DNA of 31,759 nucleotides from UBA6183 sp964545895 (GCA_964545895.1 CAZJHS010000029.1:1-31759), one strand, 5' to 3'. Shown: positions 8,633-17,618, counted from the stretch's first letter. Numbers and translations are program-made. The notes: generated from the sequence alone by a model not told the origin.

Positions 8633-9088
8633 ATGGCACTATTAGCAGAAGGAAGCAAAGCTCCAGCCTTTAAAGGCATAAACGAAAAAGGAGAAACCAT
8701 TAAACTAAGCGATTTTAAAGGTCAGAAATTAGTATTGTACTTTTATCCAAAAGATAGCACACCAGGCTGCACGGCCGAAGCATGCGATTTAAGAGACAAT
8801 TACAATACCTTGATTAAACAAGGTTATGCAGTTGTGGGTGTAAGTCCTGATAGCCCAAAATCGCACACTAAATTTATTGAAAAATACGAATTGCCTTTTA
8901 GTTTAATTGCCGATGAAGACCATAGCATTGCTGATGCATTTGGTGCATGGGGCGAAAAAAGCATGTACGGCAAAAAATACATGGGTATTTTACGCAGTAC
9001 GTTTATCATTAACGAAAAGGGAATTATTGAACGTGTAATTGAAAAAGTAAATACCAAAGCACACGCTAAACAAGTATTAGAAAACTAA
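8633..9088 (+). CDS. bcp: Thioredoxin-dependent peroxiredoxin (Bcp / PrxQ)
   Basis: Thiol peroxidase that reduces H2O2 and organic hydroperoxides with electrons from thioredoxin. At 151 residues it has the usual Bcp length. YFYPKDSTPGCTAEACDLRD carries peroxidatic Cys46 and resolving Cys51, five residues apart as in atypical 2-Cys Bcp enzymes, together with the conserved PxxxTPxC loop. STFIINEKGIIERV is the typical C-terminal strand. No signal peptide, so cytoplasmic. It sits 1 base after the M23 gene and 1 base before the DUF3817 gene, so the three are probably co-transcribed. Confidence 0.95.
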   Translation: MALLAEGSKAPAFKGINEKGETIKLSDFKGQKLVLYFYPKDSTPGCTAEACDLRDNYNTLIKQGYAVVGVSPDSPKSHTKFIEKYELPFSLIADEDHSIADAFGAWGEKSMYGKKYMGILRSTFIINEKGIIERVIEKVNTKAHAKQVLEN

Positions 9089-9089
9089 T

Positions 9090-9389
9090 ATGAGCGCAAA
9101 AAATACACTAAGCATTTTTAGAAAAATTGCTTGGCTTGAAGGTTGGAGCTATCTTATTTTATTGGGCATTGCTATGCCATTAAAATATTGGGCTGATATG
9201 CCTTTAGCCGTTAAATATGTAGGCTGGGCGCATGGCGTATTGTTTGTGTTGTATATTGCCTTTTTACTTAAATGTGTTTGGCAATACCGTTGGGGATTTT
9301 TTAAAATGGTGTGGACTTTTGCCGCCTCATTAATTCCTTTTGGCACTTTTATTTTAGACAAACAATTAAAAAAAGAATTAGAAATGTGA
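9090..9389 (+). CDS. DUF3817 family small integral membrane protein
   Basis: A 99-residue membrane protein that matches the DUF3817 pattern: FRKIAWLEGWSYLILLGIAMPLKY in the first helix, then VGWAHGVLFVLYIAFLL, then a third helix ending SLIPFGTFILDKQL. Three membrane spans are visible. The biochemical function of the family is unknown. It is the last gene of the M23-bcp operon. Its final 12 bases overlap the 3' end of the convergent PLD gene. Confidence 0.85.
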   Translation: MSAKNTLSIFRKIAWLEGWSYLILLGIAMPLKYWADMPLAVKYVGWAHGVLFVLYIAFLLKCVWQYRWGFFKMVWTFAASLIPFGTFILDKQLKKELEM

Positions 9390-10559
9390 AGGCTTGCGTC
9401 CTTGCATTAAACCAAACAATATACGTAATGCCGTGCGTATGCTCACATAACTGAGCCAACGCCAAAATTGTTTAAACGGATTTTTATGTTTGGTAAACTG
9501 ATTGGCATTAATTTTTTCGCTATTCGCAAGTACATGTGTAGCCAAATGATTTTGGACAAGTGTGGCAAAGTGCTGGTTAAATACTTCTACGTTTAGCTCA
9601 AGACTTCCGTAATCGCTAAGCGCGTTTAAATTGTATGAACCAATTGTAGTCCACTTCCCATCAACTACCATTAACTTGCCATGCAATACACTTGGTTGCC
9701 ATTCATATATTTCCATGTTATTTCTAAACATCCAATCGTATAAATAACGCATAGCCGAACGCACCATGGGCACATCACTTTCTCCTACTAAAATTACGCG
9801 CACATGTACACCACGTTCGGTAGCTTTACGCAATAACCTGCGCACCCTATTGCCAGGCAAAAAATAGCTGGCCATAATGGTAATATCATGCTTGGCATTT
9901 CTAATCGCATCACGATAACCCGCTGATATTTCAACCTTTGAACGCAACCAATCATTTTTGATAATAGCCGCTTGCATTAATGTTGAAGGTTCAGAAATTG
10001 CTAATTTAGAATGATGTGTTGGAGTACGTTTTACAATTTTGCGTGGAAGTATTTCTTCGCACACTTTTTTAATTTCCTGCACCAAAGTACCTCTTACTTC
10101 TACGGCATAATCAAGCCAAGGCGAAACATTTCCATAGCCACTATACTTATTTGCAATATTAATACCTCCAACTAAAGCTACTTCGCCATCAACACACACA
10201 ATTTTATGATGTAACCTACGGCCTAAACCATAGCCGCGCTTATTTTTTAAGGGCGAAAACCGTTTTAAGTAAATACCAGCAGCTTGCCAATTGATAACCG
10301 TTTGTTGCGATAACTGCGCACTAGCATACGCATCAACTACTACAAATACTTTAACACCTCGCTTTGCTGCACTAGCAAGTGCATTGTAAATGCGTTTGCC
10401 GGTTTCGTCCCAATCAAAAATATACACTTGTAAATGGATATACGTTTGGGCTTGATTAATTAAATTAACTAAACAGGTAAAAAACTGTTCGCCACTCTGA
10501 ATTAATGCTACGTTATTCAGTGTGTATTTTTTTTGTGCTACTAGTTGTGTTAAAGTCAC
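9378..10559 (-). CDS. Phospholipase D family protein, cardiolipin synthase-like (ClsB type)
   Basis: A 393-residue PLD-superfamily protein with two HKD motifs. The first is HHKIVCVDG (His117, Lys119, Asp124) followed by GGINIANKY; the second is HGKLMVVDG followed by GSYNLNALSD. Both halves of the bilobal active site are intact. The length and absence of N-terminal membrane helices fit ClsB/YbhO-type cardiolipin synthases, which make cardiolipin from two phospholipids or from phosphatidylglycerol and phosphatidylethanolamine. The start is GTG at 10559; an in-frame stop lies only four codons upstream, so little room exists for another. It lies 81 bases downstream of norD on the same strand and overlaps the DUF3817 gene tail to tail by 12 bases. 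Confidence 0.88.
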   Translation of the reverse strand: MTLTQLVAQKKYTLNNVALIQSGEQFFTCLVNLINQAQTYIHLQVYIFDWDETGKRIYNALASAAKRGVKVFVVVDAYASAQLSQQTVINWQAAGIYLKRFSPLKNKRGYGLGRRLHHKIVCVDGEVALVGGINIANKYSGYGNVSPWLDYAVEVRGTLVQEIKKVCEEILPRKIVKRTPTHHSKLAISEPSTLMQAAIIKNDWLRSKVEISAGYRDAIRNAKHDITIMASYFLPGNRVRRLLRKATERGVHVRVILVGESDVPMVRSAMRYLYDWMFRNNMEIYEWQPSVLHGKLMVVDGKWTTIGSYNLNALSDYGSLELNVEVFNQHFATLVQNHLATHVLANSEKINANQFTKHKNPFKQFWRWLSYVSIRTALRILFGLMQGRKPSHF

Positions 10560-10640
10560 GTTTACAAGTTAACTAACATTTGTATAAATATTAGCTAAAT
10601 AAATTGGGGGCAGTTAATTTTACATTTCGTATTACCTATT

Positions 10641-12407
10641 CTAACTACTGGTTTTAATTTTCTCATAAAGCTTAACCATGGCCTGCAATAGTCCGGCAGG
10701 GGAGGTTAATATTTGGTAATGATTTTGCCCAAACATTTGCGGCAAATAATATTTAGCTTGAGCCTCAATGGCCAATGCATACGAATTAATGTTATTTTCT
10801 TTTAACTCAAGCAACGCTTTTTTCACATCATTAATCCCATAACGACCTTCATATTTATCGTAATCGTTGGGCTTACCATCCGATAATAACACCACCCATT
10901 TATTTTTGGTTTGACGTTTATTGAGTAATGCACCTGAATGACGCAAAGCTGCGCCAATTCTGGTGTAGCCATCAGGTTGTATGGCTCCAATCACATGCTT
11001 TGCCCTATCCCATGGTGTATCAAAATCTTTTAGGGTTTGATAAGTAGCATAGTTGCGTGTTTTAGAGTAAAAACTATTGATGGCAAAATCAACATTAAAC
11101 TCATTTAAAATTTCGCCAAACAAAATAGAAACATCTTTCTCTACATCAATAATCCTACTGCCATCGGCATAGCCATCGCTTGATAAACTAATATCTAATA
11201 AAATCAGGATTGACAAATCCTTTTCCTTTTTTCGGTTTGCAATGTAAATATTTTCGGAAGGCGTATGTTTACTGTATACATCAACAAATAAATCAGTAAT
11301 CGCATCCATATCAAATTCATCGCCTTGATTTTGCCTGCGTTGTTGCTGCATCTTATTATTTAAGTTTGCAATCATTTTTCGCAACCCCACAAGTATGGTA
11401 GCATTTTGGGTGATGGTATTTTTATAATACTGTTCATCCGTTTTGAGGCACGTAGTTGGATATACTTTACAGAACAAATCCTTATACACATTTTTTGCAT
11501 AATCCCACTCGTTATACTTTACATAATAGCCTTTTTCATCTCTCTCTGAACTTTCAGCAATGGTAGTATTTTCAATAAAATCGGCTTGATAAACAGAATG
11601 TGCGGTATCATCAACCCGAACAGTAAATTTCATATTCAGTTCATCCAATGCTTCTTCATGATCTTTCAAATCATCTTCTCCATCAAAATCTCGCCACACA
11701 CCATCAAATTCTTCGGCAGTATCTACCTTTTCAAAATTATGAGTAAGCACATAATCCTCTTGCTGTTTCTTATCTATTGTAACACTTACTACTTCTTCCA
11801 CAGCTTTTGCTTTTAACGTAGTCAGCACTTTTTCTAAAGCAGCTTTAGGAGATTTGTCTGTAAAATTTTCTAACTTATCTTCATTGGATTCTTCCGGTGT
11901 ATTCACCATGGATTTCCCAAAAAGCCATGTAGTATCTATTGGTTGCTTTTCTACTTTCTGTTGATTCAACTCCGCTAAAAAAGTAGCATACCACTCTTCT
12001 GTAATTGGGTACTCGTTAAATAACTCAGGAAGTATTTGTGAGGAGTATTCAAGTGCTTTTTGTCGAGATAAATCTAAGCTACGTTCTTCGCCAACTTGCC
12101 AATTCAAATTCAATTTATGCTGAACAGCTAAATATAAAATACGAAAAATGTAGTAGTTAAAATTATCAGTTTTTGATTGAAACAGATGGAATGTTGTTGG
12201 TAAAAAAAATGAATTGTTTTTGTAACCACCTTCTCGTTCGGCTTCAAAAATTTCAATAGGATAACCGCTAACGGCACGTGAGAGAATGGTTAACCGTTCT
12301 TTCACATCTTGCACACTTACCATTCGGGCAACAACCTCCGGAGAAGCTTTTTTGTTTCTTTTAAAATACCCCGAAACTTTACCGTACAAATATTCATCTA
12401 AAGCCAT
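10641..12407 (-). CDS. norD: NorD: VWA-domain activator of nitric oxide reductase
   Basis: Partner of the NorQ ATPase in the MoxR/VWA (CbbQ-CbbO-like) class, needed to produce active NorBC, most likely during insertion of the non-haem iron FeB. The C-terminal VWA domain (about 396-588) holds the MIDAS signature DISLSSD (Asp405, Ser407, Ser409), GYTRIGAALRH and LLSDGKPNDYDKYEGRYG, which is characteristic of NorD. The N-terminal 150 residues are helical, followed by an acidic variable linker (about 170-300). It begins 2 bases after the norQ stop, so translation is probably coupled. It is the last gene of the denitrification block. It lies with norQ, downstream of the other genes rather than directly after norB. 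Confidence 0.92.
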   Translation of the reverse strand: MALDEYLYGKVSGYFKRNKKASPEVVARMVSVQDVKERLTILSRAVSGYPIEIFEAEREGGYKNNSFFLPTTFHLFQSKTDNFNYYIFRILYLAVQHKLNLNWQVGEERSLDLSRQKALEYSSQILPELFNEYPITEEWYATFLAELNQQKVEKQPIDTTWLFGKSMVNTPEESNEDKLENFTDKSPKAALEKVLTTLKAKAVEEVVSVTIDKKQQEDYVLTHNFEKVDTAEEFDGVWRDFDGEDDLKDHEEALDELNMKFTVRVDDTAHSVYQADFIENTTIAESSERDEKGYYVKYNEWDYAKNVYKDLFCKVYPTTCLKTDEQYYKNTITQNATILVGLRKMIANLNNKMQQQRRQNQGDEFDMDAITDLFVDVYSKHTPSENIYIANRKKEKDLSILILLDISLSSDGYADGSRIIDVEKDVSILFGEILNEFNVDFAINSFYSKTRNYATYQTLKDFDTPWDRAKHVIGAIQPDGYTRIGAALRHSGALLNKRQTKNKWVVLLSDGKPNDYDKYEGRYGINDVKKALLELKENNINSYALAIEAQAKYYLPQMFGQNHYQILTSPAGLLQAMVKLYEKIKTSS

Positions 12408-12409
12408 GC

Positions 12410-13216
12410 TTAGATAATTAGGTTACACAAATCAACTAAGGCCTCAATAATTTGCAATTCATCGGTAAGCGGTTCAACAATAGCCGCACGAACAGCAAGG
12501 CGTTTGGGCAAACCAGAATGAATCAATTTACCGGCATCAACCAACAATCGGGTTGAAACTGTTTCCGTTAAACCAAGCTCAGTTAGGTTCCTAATTTTAT
12601 TCGCAATCGCTACCAGTTTTTTGGCATCATCTGCATTCACATCCGTTTCCTTCATCACAATTTCGGTTTCTATTGCAGCCTCCGGATAATTAAACGATAA
12701 GGCAATGAAACGCTGACGAGTTGAAGGTTTAAGTTCTTTAAAACCGCGTTGATAACCTGGATTAAACGAGGCCACTAACATAAAATCGGGATGTGCTTGA
12801 TGTGTAATTCCTAACTTATCAATATACAATTCGCGCCTATGATCCGTTAATGAGTGTATGGCTACAATTACATCAGGGCGGGCCTCAGCAATTTCATCCA
12901 AATAAATTATTGCACCTTCTTTAACAGCCAATGTAAGTGGACCATCAACCCAAATGGTTTCTGCTCCTTTAATTAAAAACCTACCAATTAAATCAGTTGA
13001 GGAAGTTTCTTCGTGACAGCTAATGGTGATTATTTTTTTACCCAACGTGTGCGCCATAAACTCCACAAAACGCGATTTACCAGTACCGGTTGGACCTTTA
13101 ATTAACACCGGTAATTTATTATTGAATGCATGGGTAAATACATCCGTTTCTTTACCGGTTGATTTGTAATAAGGAATGGCCTTTATTTCTTCAGCTATTT
13201 TGCTACTCATATTCAT
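12410..13216 (-). CDS. norQ: NorQ: MoxR-type AAA+ ATPase for NO reductase maturation
   Basis: Cytoplasmic AAA+ ATPase of the CbbQ/NirQ/NorQ group, acting with NorD on NO reductase. Walker A is GPTGTGKS (41-48), Walker B IIYLDEIAEARPD (from 103), sensor-1 region LVASFNPGYQ, and the arginine-containing segment LKPSTRQRFIAL. The 268-residue length is normal for the family. ATG at 13216 is used; a second ATG two codons later (MSSKIAEE) is equally possible. A 124-base gap separates it from the upstream porin gene, the largest gap in the block, so norQD may have its own promoter. No exact TAnnTTTG element is seen there. Confidence 0.93.
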   Translation of the reverse strand: MNMSSKIAEEIKAIPYYKSTGKETDVFTHAFNNKLPVLIKGPTGTGKSRFVEFMAHTLGKKIITISCHEETSSTDLIGRFLIKGAETIWVDGPLTLAVKEGAIIYLDEIAEARPDVIVAIHSLTDHRRELYIDKLGITHQAHPDFMLVASFNPGYQRGFKELKPSTRQRFIALSFNYPEAAIETEIVMKETDVNADDAKKLVAIANKIRNLTELGLTETVSTRLLVDAGKLIHSGLPKRLAVRAAIVEPLTDELQIIEALVDLCNLII

Positions 13217-13340
13217 ATTAATCTATTGTATAAACTCAGTTAAGAGTGTTCGTTCTATTTTTATATTACGGATGTGCGGCATTTTCTAAATTAAACAACG
13301 GCCATTCCTTGGGGTAAATTAGTGCTAAAAATTGGTATGA

Positions 13341-14645
13341 TTAATTAGCTAAACCAATAAATTTCTTATCGCTTTTAGGGCGAATAATTAGCATAATATA
13401 CGACCAGTTTTGTGTATTAGAAGCTTTAGCCGATTGCATATATTTTAAGGTATTGGCTGCAAACATTTGGCTATATCCCAATTGCAATGAAACCTCTTCA
13501 TTTAGCACAACACCTGCCGAAAAATCTAACTCCGTACCAAGTTGTTTAGTTAACTCTTCTGTGGCTTTATATACTTTTGCATTGGTTAAAAAATAATGCA
13601 AGTCGGCTTGCATAAACCATTTTTTGTTGGCATCGTAATGAGCCTTGATATACATATCATTTAACCCAACTCCATTTTCAAATCGTCCGCTTACATAAAA
13701 ATAATCCATGTAGCCATTATACATGTGGTTAGTACCGTATAAAGGACTAAATGAACGGTTGTTGTTGGATACATCATTAGAATTTTTACCGCTCAACATT
13801 TCAAACCCAACGATAGTTTTTAATACATTATTTTTTACTTGATTAAGTTGAAGCAAGTTGGTGTATTGTAAACTCACATCATATGCGTCTAAATTCTTAT
13901 TATTTACATCCTTACCGGTTTGGTAATAACCAAATGCAGATATGATATTGTTTTTGGTGAAGTTGTATTTTATGGTAGGTAAACCAATAGTTTGGGAATA
14001 CCTCACTTGGCGTTTTCCGTAAGTAGTATCTTGTTTGCCGTTATTCCAAAACAAAAACGACAACTCGAAGTTTTGTTTTTTATAATTATACCAAAGCATT
14101 TGGGCCGCTTTATATTGGTTTATGGTTTTATAATAGTCGCCACCAAAAAGGGCTTCCGCATCTTGATTATAGCCACCACCCACATGTAACTTATGTGCTT
14201 GCCTAGCAAATTTCACCAACGCAAAATCGTGTGAACGTGCTTGCAACGACCAATCAACATTTCCTAAGAAACGAGAATTATCATATACTAATTCTTGACG
14301 TCCAACTTTCACCGACCAATTAGAATCAATTGGAATTTCAGCCCAACCTTCGTGTAGCGATAATAAATTATCGGTGGTATTCAGTTGTGCGGTGTTTCCC
14401 CAAGTTCTGATATCTTGAACACTGGCATACCATTTAACATGTTTTGTAGCGTACGTAAATTGTAAGCGTACGCGTTGGCTTATAAAAGCGGTACCATCTA
14501 CCGAATCAGGAATCAATTTTCCATATCCATGTCGGTATTCGGCACGTTGTACTAACTGACCTTGTATATCAACTTGAGCCAATGCGATATTGGCCAATAA
14601 GCTAATTCCTAAAATTAGACTATTTTTTAAAGTAATTACTCTCAT
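13341..14645 (-). CDS. Outer-membrane beta-barrel of the alginate-export family
   Basis: A 434-residue exported protein (signal peptide about 1-23, ending ALAQ) with alternating strands throughout. It resembles the alginate-export (Alginate_exp) porin family: QGQLVQRAEYRHGYG at the start, then SQRVRLQF, then WAEIPIDSNWSVKVGRQEL. Members with this domain in Bacteroidota need not handle alginate. Its start overlaps the SCO stop by 4 bases (ATGA), so it belongs to the nirK transcription unit. An attractive inference is that it is the outer-membrane entry route for nitrite or copper serving periplasmic NirK. The substrate is not shown by the sequence. Confidence 0.78.
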   Translation of the reverse strand: MRVITLKNSLILGISLLANIALAQVDIQGQLVQRAEYRHGYGKLIPDSVDGTAFISQRVRLQFTYATKHVKWYASVQDIRTWGNTAQLNTTDNLLSLHEGWAEIPIDSNWSVKVGRQELVYDNSRFLGNVDWSLQARSHDFALVKFARQAHKLHVGGGYNQDAEALFGGDYYKTINQYKAAQMLWYNYKKQNFELSFLFWNNGKQDTTYGKRQVRYSQTIGLPTIKYNFTKNNIISAFGYYQTGKDVNNKNLDAYDVSLQYTNLLQLNQVKNNVLKTIVGFEMLSGKNSNDVSNNNRSFSPLYGTNHMYNGYMDYFYVSGRFENGVGLNDMYIKAHYDANKKWFMQADLHYFLTNAKVYKATEELTKQLGTELDFSAGVVLNEEVSLQLGYSQMFAANTLKYMQSAKASNTQNWSYIMLIIRPKSDKKFIGLAN

Positions 14646-15256
14646 TTTGTAATTTCATTAATAATTGTTTCTACTGTCTCTTTATTGTTTACACCTAATC
14701 CTTCTTGTTGGTGTATTAATTCGCCTTTGGTATTAAACACACTAATAATATTGGAGTGCGAAAAATCCATGGGCGAAATTTGTTTGTATTTTACTGCCAA
14801 CACATTTGCAAACTCTTGTACACTGCTTTTGGTACCTTGTAAAAAAGTCCAATGTGGTGCATCCATATTATTGGCTTTGGCAAATGCCTTTAATCGTTCA
14901 GGGTTATCTACTTCCGGATCAATGCTAATTAAAACAAAGTGTAGCTTATCCAATTTTTCTCTTGGCATTTTACTTTCAATATCCCTCATATCGGCAACCA
15001 ATCGAGGGCAAGCCGCTTTACAGCTGGTGTAAATCATTACCATTACTAAGGTTTTACCTTTTAAATCGCTTAAAGCAATGGTTTGATTATTTTGCGTATG
15101 CCAAGTACTTGTTAAGTTAAAAATCGATTCGCCAGAGTAGGCAGAATCCACAACAGTTTCTGTTGTTGTTTGCGTGCTGTTAGCACTGTTATCACATGCA
15201 TTTAGGCTAAAAAATAGCGCAGTAAACACAAGTAATGTAGTAAACTTACTCGTCAT
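14642..15256 (-). CDS. SCO1/SenC family copper chaperone lipoprotein
   Basis: Thioredoxin-fold copper-binding protein known for loading CuA of cytochrome oxidase and, in denitrifiers, implicated in copper delivery to other periplasmic enzymes. A lipoprotein signal ends in SLNAC (Cys21). The copper site is complete: TSCKAACPRL (Cys79, Cys83) and DFSHSNI (His167). It starts inside the last 11 bases of the SUMF1-like gene and overlaps the next gene by 4 bases, which gives strong translational coupling. Sited two genes after nirK, it probably supplies type 1 and/or type 2 copper to NirK (inference). NorBC contains no copper and cannot be its target. Confidence 0.9.
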   Translation of the reverse strand: MTSKFTTLLVFTALFFSLNACDNSANSTQTTTETVVDSAYSGESIFNLTSTWHTQNNQTIALSDLKGKTLVMVMIYTSCKAACPRLVADMRDIESKMPREKLDKLHFVLISIDPEVDNPERLKAFAKANNMDAPHWTFLQGTKSSVQEFANVLAVKYKQISPMDFSHSNIISVFNTKGELIHQQEGLGVNNKETVETIINEITK

Positions 15257-16103
15257 TTTTGTTTGTAATTATCGAATCCTTTACGCACCTAAAACCTAAG
15301 TTTTGTACCGAATAATTTGCTTTTAAACTTCCTCTAAATGCATAACGCATAAAGGCAGCATAATTCATCAAATCTGTAGCATTAATAGAGCCGCTTCCGC
15401 AAAACATATTTTTATCGGTAACCGCATCATTTCTTGATTCGCCTGTAAGCAGTACAGAACTAAAGTCGTTGGTCCATTCCCAAACTAAACCATGTAAATC
15501 ATAAACACCCCAATAGTTTTTAAACGTATGTCCAATTTCATTGATAGATGTTTTAGGTTTTTCATACCAATCTAAAATATATTGGTTGTATGATTTTATC
15601 TTTCTAGCATCAGCCATTTTTTGATCGGCCCTGGCCACATATTCCCATTCGTCAACGGTAGGCAATCGCTTTCCCTGACACTCGCAATACGCTTTTGCAG
15701 CATACCATGAAACGTTGGTAATGGGGCTATTGCTTTTCATTTCATTGCCAATTGTTGTATCATTTTTCCAATGATACAAGTAGTTATTATCGGCAAATAT
15801 TTTTTTCACTTCTGACCTACGCCAACGTTTGTTTGTTTTTACAAATGCGTTAAAATCGGCATTGGTTACAGGTAATACATCCATTTCAATATCAGTAATG
15901 GTAACCAATTGCGAATCGCGGCCATACAATGGAATATACTTTCCTCCTTTAATAGGAACCATAGGTGCAGTTACTCCAAAAGTTGTATCTGATGGAGTAA
16001 CCGCTTTTATGGAAACTAAGTTTTCATTTTCTTGTTTAGTGGGTTGCTTAGTATTACAAGCAAACACCAAAACAAGGCAACAAAATGGAAGTAGTTTTTT
16101 CAA
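15246..16103 (-). CDS. SUMF1/formylglycine-generating-enzyme-like lipoprotein (NirV-like)
   Basis: A 285-residue lipoprotein (signal ending in VFAC, Cys16) with one SUMF1 (FGE-sulfatase) domain. Visible family motifs are MVPIKGGKYIP, VTNADFNAF, PITNVSWYAAKAYCECQGKRLPT, DEWEYVARAD, WGVYDLHGLVWEWTND and the terminal NLGFRC (268-273). The pair of copper-binding cysteines that FGE uses for catalysis is not evident: the corresponding region reads AAFMRYAFRGS. Formylglycine synthesis is therefore unlikely. From family knowledge, nirV genes next to nirK in some proteobacteria encode SUMF1-domain proteins, so a role in NirK maturation is the best guess. It begins 3 bases after the nirK stop and overlaps the SCO start by 11 bases. 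Confidence 0.82.
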   Translation of the reverse strand: MKKLLPFCCLVLVFACNTKQPTKQENENLVSIKAVTPSDTTFGVTAPMVPIKGGKYIPLYGRDSQLVTITDIEMDVLPVTNADFNAFVKTNKRWRRSEVKKIFADNNYLYHWKNDTTIGNEMKSNSPITNVSWYAAKAYCECQGKRLPTVDEWEYVARADQKMADARKIKSYNQYILDWYEKPKTSINEIGHTFKNYWGVYDLHGLVWEWTNDFSSVLLTGESRNDAVTDKNMFCGSGSINATDLMNYAAFMRYAFRGSLKANYSVQNLGFRCVKDSIITNKNDE

Positions 16104-16106
16104 AAT

Positions 16107-17573
16107 TTATTTAATTGATTTACGAACTGCAGCAACCATAGCAGGAGTAACTTCTTTTTTGTTATTACCCCAACTGTTGTATACAAATGTTAATACATTA
16201 GCCACTTCATCATCGGTTAAAGCTTGAGCGGTCATTACACTGTTGTATTTTTTACCGTTCACAACAATTTCGCCCGATTTACCTTTTAATACAAACTCGA
16301 TAGCACGATTCACATCAGCATTTAAGAAATCAGATTTTGCTAATGGAGGGAATGCACTTGGCAAACCTTCACCGGTTGGTTGATGGCAGGCAAAGCAAGT
16401 TTTGTTGTAAATTGATTTACCATCTGCAATACGTTCAGTTAATGTAGTTGGTTTTGGTCTTTTTTCTTTGTTTGCATCTTCAGGCATGTTTTGAATAGTT
16501 CCACCTTCTGGATGATACACTTCATCGGTTTGTTTGCCCGAATAAATGGTTTTATTTTCATCACCAGATACTTTTAACATACCTAAGCTGCCTTTATTAA
16601 ATGTTCTAAAAATAGAGTGATCAACAATGATAAATGTGCCCGGTACTTCGCATTTAAAATCAACAATTGCCGAACCACCTGCAGGCACTAAAGTTGTTTG
16701 TACATCATGGTTTATTAACGATCCGCCTTCTACATTCACATTATCGAAAATTTCGCCAATTACGTGGAATGATGAAACCAAATTAGGACCACCATTACCT
16801 ACAAACAAACGTACTTTTTCGCCAACTTTTGCAGTAATGGCATTATCACCTGCAAGCGCTCCAACTTTACCATTAAACACTACATAATCTGGTTGTTCTT
16901 TAATGGCTTTTCCCATATCAAATGGTTGTAAACCTTTTTCGCCATTGGCACCTTTGGTGTAAAAATCACCTTGCATTACATAGTATTCTTTATCAACCGG
17001 AGGTAAACCACCTTCTGGTTCAACCAAAATTAAACCGTACATACCATTTGCAATGTGCATACCAACCGGTGCAGTAGCACAATGGTAAACATACAATCCT
17101 TGATTAAGTACTTTAAACGAGAACACCACTTCGTGACCAGGTGCTACAAATGAAGATGCTGCTCCTCCACCCGGGCCAGTTACCGCATGCAAATCAATGT
17201 TGTGTGGCAATTTATTATTGGGGTGATTTTTTAAGTGAAATTCCACTTCATCACCTACTCTTGTTCTAATAAAACTTCCCGGTACAGAACCTCCGAATGT
17301 CCAGTATACATACTTCACACCATCGGCCATTTCCCCTTCTTTTTCTATAATTTCCATGTTCACGGTAAGTTTCATGGCAGGTCTGTTGCCTATTGGTTTT
17401 GGTACCATAGGTGGTGCAGTTAATTCAGCCACCATTGTGCCCTCTGTTTTTATTTCTTTGGCATCCACCTTTTTGGTTGAGTCGCCACCAGAACCACATC
17501 CGATTAGTAATGTACTACTCAAGCCTAAAATGGCTACCGATGTTAGTGTAGATAAAATTGATTTAACTTTCAT
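16107..17573 (-). CDS. nirK: Copper nitrite reductase NirK, class II, fused to C-terminal cytochrome c
   Basis: Periplasmic enzyme reducing nitrite to NO. A lipoprotein signal ends in LLIGC (Cys26), so it is probably membrane-anchored. Two cupredoxin domains (about 65-340) hold every expected ligand. Type 1 copper: His124, Cys165, His173, Met178. Type 2 copper: His129, His164, His270 and, from the neighbouring subunit, His319. Asp127 of the proton path is in HNIDLH. The segment YHCATAPVGMHIANGMYG is the AniA-like class II pattern. After a linker, residues about 375-470 form a class I cytochrome c domain with CFACH (393-397) and likely axial Met447. The fused haem should pass electrons directly to type 1 copper. 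It starts 45 bases after norB; the SUMF1-like gene follows by 3 bases. Confidence 0.96.
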   Translation of the reverse strand: MKVKSILSTLTSVAILGLSSTLLIGCGSGGDSTKKVDAKEIKTEGTMVAELTAPPMVPKPIGNRPAMKLTVNMEIIEKEGEMADGVKYVYWTFGGSVPGSFIRTRVGDEVEFHLKNHPNNKLPHNIDLHAVTGPGGGAASSFVAPGHEVVFSFKVLNQGLYVYHCATAPVGMHIANGMYGLILVEPEGGLPPVDKEYYVMQGDFYTKGANGEKGLQPFDMGKAIKEQPDYVVFNGKVGALAGDNAITAKVGEKVRLFVGNGGPNLVSSFHVIGEIFDNVNVEGGSLINHDVQTTLVPAGGSAIVDFKCEVPGTFIIVDHSIFRTFNKGSLGMLKVSGDENKTIYSGKQTDEVYHPEGGTIQNMPEDANKEKRPKPTTLTERIADGKSIYNKTCFACHQPTGEGLPSAFPPLAKSDFLNADVNRAIEFVLKGKSGEIVVNGKKYNSVMTAQALTDDEVANVLTFVYNSWGNNKKEVTPAMVAAVRKSIK

Positions 17574-17618
17574 AAAACATTTTTTAATAAATGGTAATTT
17601 TTATAGTGTCAGTTTTTT

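Noticed and set aside
15246..16103. True formylglycine-generating enzyme
   Set aside because: The catalytic copper-binding cysteine pair is not visible and no sulfatase is nearby.
15829..16227. 132-codon rightward ORF across the SUMF1-like and nirK junction
   Set aside because: It is antisense to two confident genes and its product has no recognisable features.
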